Below are positions 1-4,604 of a DNA stretch of 5,168 bases, one piece after another. Source of the stretch: Thermoplasmata archaeon. GTDB lineage: Archaea; Thermoplasmatota; Thermoplasmata; SG8-5; JAGLSY01. A program made the position numbers and the translations under genes. Numbering within the stretch: position 1 is the first letter of the stretch; each line of letters opens with the position of its first letter. The stretch spans positions 1-5,168 of the forward strand of contig JAGLQE010000330.1 of NCBI GenBank assembly GCA_023137005.1. The letters are read 5' to 3'. The notes beneath the pieces were generated by a model that was given only the letters and a program-made list of their open reading frames with translations, had not been told where the DNA came from and searched no databases.

Positions 1-497
1 ACTGCCCCATTCAACTCATTGCCATCGGTCATGGTGAAGAGTCCAAAGTCCTCATCTTGAACAGCATCGAACCCTATCACATTGACCGAGGGCTCGAATT
101 GGCCCGAGTCATGTTGCCGAACACTCACACCATGCACCAGCAAAGGCGCCATACCATCAGTGAGTTCAGCCAGTGCTGAATTGCTGTTCAATGTTGTGAA
201 TATCGACTCATCAAAGGTTCCGCCATTATCAGCCTCTATGGTCACATCAATGAGCTGTAGACCTTCATAGGTTTCTTCTACAATGAAATATTCAATAGAA
301 TCACCGACCACCATTGATGCACATATGATGGAGGTCCCTATGAGCAAACCAGCCACGGATATCACCGTGTGGCTCTTGTGCCTCGTGAAATTCCGGAGGC
401 CGAGTTTGGCTATCACCCGTTGATTGAATCCCATGGCCAGCATCAGGATGATGAGGCCCAGGACGATGATTGGTAAAATTAATTCAGAGATTTCCAT
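1..497 (-). CDS. ABC transporter permease, FtsX/MacB-like (3' end cut by window)
   Basis: This is the membrane subunit partnering the ATPase encoded just upstream. About 165 N-terminal residues are visible. A hydrophobic segment at about residues 5-23 (LILPIIVLGLIILML) is followed by a basic stretch with the LGLRNFTRHKSHT motif (31-44), then a second membrane segment at about 44-65. That basic motif followed by a membrane helix is typical of FtsX/MacB-like permeases. From about residue 66 the chain becomes polar (GDSIEYF onward), as expected for the large extracytoplasmic domain; the remaining helices lie outside the window. The ATG at 497 is chosen because AAGGTGAG lies 3 nt upstream, in the 15-bp gap after the ATPase stop. 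The extra hydrophobic segment before the RNF motif differs from the simplest MacB layout. The substrate cannot be read from the sequence. Family assignment is fairly sure; whether it is an exporter, a lipoprotein/lipid transporter or a signalling transporter is open. Confidence 0.85.
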   Translation of the reverse strand, partial: MEISELILPIIVLGLIILMLAMGFNQRVIAKLGLRNFTRHKSHTVISVAGLLIGTSIICASMVVGDSIEYFIVEETYEGLQLIDVTIEADNGGTFDESIFTTLNSNSALAELTDGMAPLLVHGVSVRQHDSGQFEPSVNVIGFDAVQDEDFGLFTMTDGNELNGA

Positions 498-512
498 GTT
501 CTCACCTTGCTA

Positions 513-1304
513 TCATTCTTCCTTGACTGCTTCCTTATTGGCCTCTGCCATCTCAGCCTCATCGTGTTCTTCTTCAACATGAACCTGCTCGATGGGCACT
601 TTGCCCTGGCCAGGTATCTCGACTGCCACGAATTTTCCGCTTCTCATATAAAGGATCTTATCCGCCCTGCGCCCGATCTCCAGATTATGAGTGACTATAA
701 CGAAAGTGGCCTGTGTTTCATCCCTGAGCCTGGCTACCAGGTCCATGATGCCATTGGCGGTCTCATCATCCAGATCACCTGTCAATTCATCACCCCATAT
801 GATGGCCGGTTTGGCAATGAGTGCACGGGCTATGGTGGTCCTCTGTCTTTCACCGCCGCTCAATGCTCCTGGCTTACTGTTCATTACCTTTTCCAGACCA
901 ACGGTCCTCATGATCTCGATGGCAGCTTTCCTTGCCTCCTTGGCAGGTGTGCCAGACACTAGAAGTGGCATCTCCACGTTCTCCACCGCAGTGAGAACCG
1001 GTAGTAAGTTGTAAAATTGGAAAATGAACCCCATCCTCTGGGCCCTATGCTCGGTCTTGTTATTATCGGACATGGAGGCAAGGTCAGTTCTTTCGATCTC
1101 CACCACTCCGCTGGTGACCTCATCCAGACCTGAAAGGCAATTGAGCATGGTCGTCTTGCCACAGCCAGATGGCCCCATTATAGCGATCATGTCTCCTTTT
1201 CTAACTGTGAAATCCACACCCCTCAGGGCCTTGACCTCGACAGTGCCAGTCTTGTAGGTCTTATGGATGTTCTTTGCATTTACCATTATTTCTTTTTCAC
1301 TCAT
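513..1304 (-). CDS. ABC transporter ATP-binding protein, LolD/MacB-type
   Basis: This cytoplasmic ATPase of 263 residues drives the adjacent permease. Counted from the chosen start, Walker A is GPSGCGKTT (44-52), the Q-loop is FIFQFYNLLP (Q96), the ABC signature is LSGGERQR (148-155), Walker B with the catalytic glutamate is IIWGDE (E173), the D-loop region is TGDLDD (175-180) and the switch histidine is H206 in VTHN. The layout and the FQFYNLLP Q-loop fit the LolD/MacB-type class that pairs with FtsX-like permeases. The usual DEPTG is DELTG here. After residue 230 comes an acidic tail (EEEHDEAEMAEANKEAVKEE). The frame is open to an ATG at 1349, but that start would lie inside padR; GGAGG at 1313-1317 fixes the ATG at 1304. 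The gene is cotranscribed with padR upstream (13-bp gap) and the permease downstream (15-bp gap). Confidence 0.95.
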   Translation of the reverse strand: MSEKEIMVNAKNIHKTYKTGTVEVKALRGVDFTVRKGDMIAIMGPSGCGKTTMLNCLSGLDEVTSGVVEIERTDLASMSDNNKTEHRAQRMGFIFQFYNLLPVLTAVENVEMPLLVSGTPAKEARKAAIEIMRTVGLEKVMNSKPGALSGGERQRTTIARALIAKPAIIWGDELTGDLDDETANGIMDLVARLRDETQATFVIVTHNLEIGRRADKILYMRSGKFVAVEIPGQGKVPIEQVHVEEEHDEAEMAEANKEAVKEE

Positions 1305-1312
1305 CTTGAATT

Positions 1313-1317
1313 CCTCC
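1313..1317 (-). promoter_or_regulatory. Ribosome-binding site deciding the ATPase start
   Basis: The minus strand reads TAAGGAGGAATTCAAGATG. The TAA is the PadR stop codon, and the GGAGG core directly after it lies 8 nt before the ATG at 1304. This strong match to the 16S rRNA 3' end argues for the 1304 start over the upstream in-frame ATG at 1349, and suggests that padR and the ATPase are translated in sequence from one mRNA. Confidence 0.8.
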
Positions 1318-1650
1318 TTAAAGATTCTTGAATATATCTCGAATTGCATTCAATCCATCGTCGAAATTCTCATCCAGTGCTCTTATCTGTGCCTTACCTT
1401 TTTTGGTGATGGAAAATACTTTTTTCATTCCTGACACCCTCACATTGATGAGTCCAGCTCCTTTGAGCTTCATAAGTGCTGGATGTAGAGATCCTGAACT
1501 GGGCCTCCAACCACTTACTTCTTCTATTCGGCTCATCATGGCATAGCCATGCATACCCTCACGCTCCAGCATCTTCAAGATGAAGAACTTGAGCAGGCCT
1601 TTCCGGAAGTCCTTGGCTATCTCTTTGGTAAGTATATCGGATTTCGACAT
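1318..1650 (-). CDS. PadR-family winged-helix transcriptional regulator
   Basis: This small DNA-binding regulator has 110 residues from the chosen start, or 115 from the in-frame ATG at 1665. The core, counted from the longer form, is EGMHGYAMMSRIEEVSGW (36-53), then RPSSGSLHPALMKLKGAGLI (54-73), which is the classic PadR recognition-helix signature. A wing follows (VRVSGMKKVFSITKKG), then one C-terminal helix (residues 91-115) that would form the dimer contact. The length fits the short PadR subgroup. Neither start has a ribosome-binding site. The TATA-like TTATAT at 1682-1677 predicts transcription starting near 1653, so a leaderless message beginning at the ATG at 1650 is preferred; 1665 remains possible. 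The gene is first in an operon with the ATPase and permease, a common arrangement in which PadR represses a transporter. Three tandem inverted repeats over its promoter and first codons point to autoregulation (inference). Confidence 0.92.
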   Translation of the reverse strand: MSKSDILTKEIAKDFRKGLLKFFILKMLEREGMHGYAMMSRIEEVSGWRPSSGSLHPALMKLKGAGLINVRVSGMKKVFSITKKGKAQIRALDENFDDGLNAIRDIFKNL

Positions 1651-1680
1651 ATCGATGTCCGACATATCGGTATTCGATAT
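1634..1680 (-). repeat. Three tandem inverted repeats, candidate PadR operator array
   Basis: On the minus strand three 17-bp elements follow each other every 15 bp, sharing 2 bp at each junction: 1680-1664 (ATATCGAATACCGATAT), 1665-1649 (ATGTCGGACATCGATAT) and 1650-1634 (ATGTCGAAATCCGATAT). The shared form is AT(A/G)TCG-N5-CGATAT. The first is a perfect 6-bp inverted repeat and the others have one mismatch each. The 5-bp spacers differ while the arms are kept, as expected of protein-binding sites. The first element covers the TATA box, the second the expected transcription start and the third the beginning of the PadR coding region. Similar half-sites (ATATCG or CGATAT) appear elsewhere in the window only singly. 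That PadR is the binding protein is inferred from position. Confidence 0.75.
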
Positions 1681-1690
1681 AAGCCTTTCG
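1677..1690 (-). promoter_or_regulatory. TATA/BRE-like promoter of the padR-ABC operon
   Basis: The minus strand reads CGAAAGGCTTATAT from 1690 to 1677. TTATAT (1682-1677) is a reasonable archaeal TATA box, and the purine-rich GAAAGG before it sits where the TFB recognition element would be. The usual spacing of about 26 bp puts the transcription start near 1653, three bases from the ATG at 1650. The box lies inside the first candidate operator, so a bound repressor would block TBP. Confidence 0.55.
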
Positions 1691-1707
1691 TCTGTAAGCT
1701 CAATAAT

Positions 1708-1737
1708 GAAAAAGCCCGGCCAGGCTATACTGGCCGG
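1708..1737 (-). terminator. Hairpin plus T-run ending the M3 peptidase transcript
   Basis: On the minus strand CCGGCCAG and CTGGCCGG form a perfect 8-bp GC-rich stem (1737-1730 with 1723-1716) around a 6-nt loop (TATAGC), followed by GCTTTTTC. It begins 20 nt after the peptidase stop codon and ends just before the padR promoter, so it should insulate the two units. It has the shape of a bacterial intrinsic terminator; in archaea the T-run alone may be the active part. Confidence 0.7.
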
Positions 1738-1756
1738 TTTCTTATCTATTCATTCA

Positions 1757-3451
1757 TTACAATCCGATCTGCTTCATGATCTTATTGGTCATGTCCTCCA
1801 GGACCTCTGGGTGTTTCATTATGAACTTCACACCAGCGGCCTCGAAAAGCTCTGACAGTCCAACCGTGCTTCCAAGACTGAGGGCGTGGCGGTAGTCCTT
1901 CACGGCTCCGTCATGATCATCCAGCGAGCGCAAGAAGACCTGTAGAGCACCGATCTGAGCTATTCCGTATTCCACATAATACATAGGAACCTCGTATACA
2001 TGGAGGTATTGCCAGCCCAGTTCAGCCTGCTTGTCCAGCCCAGAATAGTCTATGGTGGGCCTGTACTTGGCGGTCAGCATGCTCCAGTATTCGGCTCTTT
2101 TCTCGCGGTCCGCACCATCGGGGTGTGTGTACAACCAGGCCTGGAACTCGTCCAGACATGCCATGAAAGGCAGGAACATGATGGTGGACTCAAGCTGCTT
2201 GATGCCTAGACGTTCTCTATCCTCCTCGCTATAAACTATGTCCAGGTAGGGCCTGACCAATAGCTCCAGTGACATGGAGGCCACCTCGGCGAATTCCAGA
2301 GGCACCTCCCTTGCTTGTTTGAGATGGTGTCGGGAAAGGAAGCCGTGCATGGCATGGCCGCCCTCGTGAATGAGTGTATCGAAATCCCTGCTAGTGCCCA
2401 CAAAATTACTGAAGATGATGGATATCCTCTCCTCCTCGAAGGTCATCATATAAGCACCAGGTGCTTTGCCGGGCCTATTTTCCAGATCCAGATATCCTTT
2501 CTTGTCCATGAGCTTGAAGGCATCAGAGAATTGTGGATCCACAGAGCCCATGACCCTTGCAACCTTGTCTTTGAGGTCAACTATGTCCTCATATATCTTG
2601 GGTGGTTGGGCATTGTCCGGGTCCACCGATGTGTCCCATGGCCTGAAGGTGTCCAATCCGAGCTTCTGTCTCCTCCTTTCGATGATCCTGCCTGCTGCTG
2701 GAACCACATATTTATGGATGGCATCCCTGAAGGCCTTCACATCATCCTTGGTGTAACTTAATCGTCTGTAATCTTTGAACTTGTATTCCACAAAATCTGG
2801 CATATTAGCATTCTTGGCGATCTCCCTGCGTATAGGCAGTATCTTGTCAAACAGGTCATTGAGCTTGTCATAATCCGCCATGTGCATATCCAGTATAGCC
2901 CTCCAGGCTTTTTCCCTGACGTCCCTATCCGTGGATTCCAGTAGGGGGCGCAATTGTGCGGGTGTCTTTTGTTCTCCATCAAAATCAGTTATCCAGGAGC
3001 CAGATATCTTCTGATATTCCTTTCTCAGTAGCATGTCCTGACTGTTTAGAGGCAGATTATCCTCATTGAATAGTTCAACATCCCACTTGGAGTTCATCTT
3101 CGCTATCTGGAAATCTCCGGGTATCCATTCCTCCGGGAATGAGAGAAATCTCTGCTTTGCCTTCTCTTCCAGCTCCTCACTGAGGGGGACCACATGTTCG
3201 ATAATGCGTGAGAATTCTGCTTCATTCTCCTTGTTCTGAACATCTTTGGTCATCTCGAAATAAGCGCGGTCCACTATCTCGGATGTGGCTGAGTTCACCT
3301 CGGACCAAGCCTCCATCCATTTCCATGCCTCGTCCTTATCATTGACTTCCAGTTCGCCCAACCTATCATAGGCCTTTCTTATGGTGTCTGGATCTCCCAT
3401 TATATCGTCCGTACTCAAAAACTCTCTTGGATATTCTTTGTAAATGTCCAT
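1757..3451 (-). CDS. M3-family zinc oligoendopeptidase (oligoendopeptidase F-like)
   Basis: This cytoplasmic zinc metallopeptidase of 564 residues cleaves short peptides, probably late in protein turnover. The zinc-binding HEGGH is at 362-366 within DTLIHEGGHAMHGFLS (H362 and H366 ligands, E363 catalytic). The third ligand is probably E389 in EFAEVASMSLELL. The C-terminal VYEVPMYYVEYGIAQIGAL (485-503) holds the tyrosines that typically line the M3 active site. The helical N-terminal half and the length fit the M3B group, with no signal peptide. The SMSLELL context after the third ligand recalls, from memory, the M3 oligoendopeptidase subgroup kept apart from true PepF, so no symbol is given. 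The ATG at 3451 is supported by AAGGTGAGG 4 nt upstream. The gene appears monocistronic, with its own terminator downstream and a divergent neighbour upstream. All catalytic motifs look intact. Confidence 0.95.
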   Translation of the reverse strand: MDIYKEYPREFLSTDDIMGDPDTIRKAYDRLGELEVNDKDEAWKWMEAWSEVNSATSEIVDRAYFEMTKDVQNKENEAEFSRIIEHVVPLSEELEEKAKQRFLSFPEEWIPGDFQIAKMNSKWDVELFNEDNLPLNSQDMLLRKEYQKISGSWITDFDGEQKTPAQLRPLLESTDRDVREKAWRAILDMHMADYDKLNDLFDKILPIRREIAKNANMPDFVEYKFKDYRRLSYTKDDVKAFRDAIHKYVVPAAGRIIERRRQKLGLDTFRPWDTSVDPDNAQPPKIYEDIVDLKDKVARVMGSVDPQFSDAFKLMDKKGYLDLENRPGKAPGAYMMTFEEERISIIFSNFVGTSRDFDTLIHEGGHAMHGFLSRHHLKQAREVPLEFAEVASMSLELLVRPYLDIVYSEEDRERLGIKQLESTIMFLPFMACLDEFQAWLYTHPDGADREKRAEYWSMLTAKYRPTIDYSGLDKQAELGWQYLHVYEVPMYYVEYGIAQIGALQVFLRSLDDHDGAVKDYRHALSLGSTVGLSELFEAAGVKFIMKHPEVLEDMTNKIMKQIGL

Positions 3452-3601
3452 TGAACCTCACCTTGCATGGTGAATTGCATTGTGGTTGATATTGGTTTGC
3501 CCTTCATCGGTCTCATTCATCCATCATTTGTATTATTTCTAGTAACAATAGTTCATTATTTTCAGGTTTGATACTCACGCTTGATAAAGGTGAGATATGA
3601 G

Positions 3602-3608
3602 ATATAAA
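3602..3608. promoter_or_regulatory. TATA element in the divergent peptidase/zinc-ribbon gap
   Basis: The plus strand reads ATATAAA and the minus strand TTTATAT, both TATA-like. On the plus strand the expected start near 3631 lies 6 nt before the zinc-ribbon ATG at 3637, fitting a near-leaderless message. On the minus strand the start would fall near 3579, giving the peptidase a leader of about 130 nt; a weaker AT-rich site at 3530-3537 or 3491-3496 could serve it instead. The rest of the 185-bp gap (3452-3636) shows no gene. It contains a tandem 7-mer GAGATAT at 3592-3605 and two copies of GTTTGATAC (3566-3574 and 3639-3647). Confidence 0.45.
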
Positions 3609-3636
3609 GGCCCGAGGAATTGTAGAACTGATAATC

Positions 3637-3795
3637 ATGTTTGATACGAAAACAGAAAAGAGGAGTGCGCTTTCCCGGAGGAGTGAATGGGTAGAATGCC
3701 TGAAATGCCATGCCCTGATGTACAATACGATGGACACATGCTGGTCCTGCAAGATCGGTCTGACACCAAAGAACACTGTTCCGGTTCCATTATGA
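3637..3795 (+). CDS. Small zinc-ribbon protein (52 residues)
   Basis: This short plus-strand gene has a basic N-terminus (KTEKRSALSRR) followed by CLKC at residues 21-24 and CWSC at 35-38, spaced 10 residues apart. Two CxxC knuckles of this kind usually bind one structural zinc in a zinc ribbon. After CWSCK comes IGLTPK and a short tail ending in PVPL. Nothing assigns a specific partner; such microproteins in archaea are often nucleic-acid or protein binders, but that is family-level inference. The ATG at 3637 has no ribosome-binding site but lies about 32 nt downstream of the TATA-like ATATAAA, which fits a near-leaderless message. It is divergent from the peptidase and convergent with the glycosyltransferase, whose stop codon it overlaps by 6 bp. 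A longer minus-strand frame covers the same DNA but lacks recognisable motifs, so this strand is preferred. It is the only plus-strand gene seen. Confidence 0.7.
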   Translation: MFDTKTEKRSALSRRSEWVECLKCHALMYNTMDTCWSCKIGLTPKNTVPVPL

Positions 3796-4479
3796 ATCGA
3801 GTGAATCACGCTTCCACTGAGCCTTGATACTCTTGTATTCCTTCGAGGTCCTGTAGATCCACTTGAGCTTGTTCCTCTTGCCTTTGTGGTTTCGCACTGA
3901 AGTGATGACCATTATATCGGGACAAAGAACCACCTTGGCCTTGTGAACATCTCTCACCCTCACGCTCAATTCGATATCCTCCAGCCATGAATCCTCGCTG
4001 AACCCCCCGGTCTTCAGGAAGAAATCCCTGCGGTATGAAGAATTACCTCCGAATAACATGGCATATCTGGACTGTCTGGTACGCCAGTTGAATATTCTAA
4101 ATGAAAGTTTGTTCCGGAAACCATCCTCCATGGGCCACAGAAGTCCACCAGCGGCCATGATATTCTCATCACCATTGTACACCTCCATGTACTTTCTGAC
4201 CCAATCTTTGGGCGCCAGTGTGTCGGCATCTATGAAGAGAACGATATCTCCTTTCGCCTCCTTCACTCCCTGGTTCCGGGCATTCCACACCCCTCCCTTC
4301 TCAAGGTCTATCACACGGTCGGCCAGCTTGCCAGCCACCTCGACAGTATTATCCGTGCTGGCATTCACCATCACAATGACCTCATATTCCCCCTTGTGAT
4401 CCTGTTCTCTCAGGGCCTGGAGTGTCTTGGTTATTCGGCTGGCCTCGTTCCTAGCCGGGATTATCACACTGCAGTCCAT
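3790..4479 (-). CDS. Family 2 glycosyltransferase
   Basis: This single-domain GT-A enzyme of 229 residues transfers a sugar from a nucleotide-sugar donor, probably onto a lipid carrier or surface glycan. It opens with CSVIIPARNEASRI (3-16), the standard nucleotide-binding start of the family. VNASTDNTVEVA (38-49) is the usual second loop. FIDADTL (82-88) holds the metal-binding DxD (D84-A-D86). GGNSSYRR (144-151) is the acceptor-side loop, and SWLEDIEL (164-171) carries the ED motif with the probable catalytic base D168. The C-terminus is strongly basic (NHKGKRNKLKWIYR) with no membrane helix, so it may sit at the inner face of the membrane through charge. Donor and acceptor cannot be told. 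The ATG at 4479 lacks a ribosome-binding site but follows an AT-rich promoter at leaderless distance. Its stop overlaps the end of the convergent zinc-ribbon gene. It could be part of cell-surface glycan or protein N-glycan synthesis, but no other such gene is adjacent. Confidence 0.92.
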   Translation of the reverse strand: MDCSVIIPARNEASRITKTLQALREQDHKGEYEVIVMVNASTDNTVEVAGKLADRVIDLEKGGVWNARNQGVKEAKGDIVLFIDADTLAPKDWVRKYMEVYNGDENIMAAGGLLWPMEDGFRNKLSFRIFNWRTRQSRYAMLFGGNSSYRRDFFLKTGGFSEDSWLEDIELSVRVRDVHKAKVVLCPDIMVITSVRNHKGKRNKLKWIYRTSKEYKSIKAQWKRDSLDS

Positions 4480-4500
4480 GTCATGGGTTAAGGCCTGAGA

Positions 4501-4515
4501 TTATTAATAGATAAA
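4501..4515 (-). promoter_or_regulatory. Candidate TATA box of the glycosyltransferase gene
   Basis: The minus strand holds TTTATCTA (4515-4508) running into TATTAATAA (4509-4501). With the usual spacing of about 26 bp these predict transcription starting near 4485 or at 4479 itself, that is, at or a few bases before the ATG. Together with the missing ribosome-binding site this suggests a leaderless message. The site lies just downstream of the terminator of the preceding gene. Confidence 0.4.
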
Positions 4516-4529
4516 TGAAAGCCAAGGGG

Positions 4530-4569
4530 AAAAAATAGATGAAAGGCGATTGTTCTTATCGCCTTTCAT
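4530..4569 (-). terminator. 12-bp perfect hairpin plus T6, terminator of the membrane-protein gene
   Basis: ATGAAAGGCGAT (4539-4550) and ATCGCCTTTCAT (4558-4569) pair perfectly around a 7-nt loop (TGTTCTT on the plus strand). On the minus strand the hairpin is followed by CTA and six T residues (4535-4530). It starts 35 nt after the stop codon of the gene at 4605-5168, so it most likely ends that transcript and separates it from the glycosyltransferase. The T-run is absent on the plus-strand side, which fixes the direction. Confidence 0.75.
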
Positions 4570-4604
4570 GTGGTTAGGCTTGATATTGATGTCTTGGTTT
4601 TATT

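Noticed and set aside
507..962. Long plus-strand frame opposite the ATPase gene (151 codons)
   Set aside because: It is a shadow of the ATPase coding sequence, with no motif and no promoter or ribosome-binding site supporting it.
1305..1349. N-terminal extension of the ATPase to the ATG at 1349
   Set aside because: It would overlap the end of padR, and a strong GGAGG at 1313-1317 points to the ATG at 1304, where the typical ABC N-terminus begins.
1634..1680. CRISPR-like array
   Set aside because: The 15-bp periodicity has no spacers of CRISPR size and only three units, each an inverted repeat over a promoter, so an operator array fits far better.
2315..2761. Plus-strand frame of 148 codons opposite the M3 peptidase
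   Set aside because: It lies wholly inside the peptidase gene, whose catalytic motifs are intact; the antisense frame resembles no known family.
3597..3644. 15-codon plus-strand frame preceded by GGTGAG and overlapping the zinc-ribbon ATG (possible leader peptide)
   Set aside because: The start lies upstream of the TATA-like element that probably drives the zinc-ribbon gene, so it would not be on that transcript; the spacing of 2 nt to GGTGAG is also poor.
3513..3809. 98-codon minus-strand frame in the gap between the peptidase and the glycosyltransferase
   Set aside because: It has no recognisable motif and an irregular composition, overlaps the glycosyltransferase end and runs antisense to the two-CxxC gene, which explains the region better.
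4530..4569. Structured small RNA or miniature transposable element
   Set aside because: The perfect hairpin is short, has no flanking target-site duplication, and is followed by T6 right after a stop codon, all as expected of a terminator.
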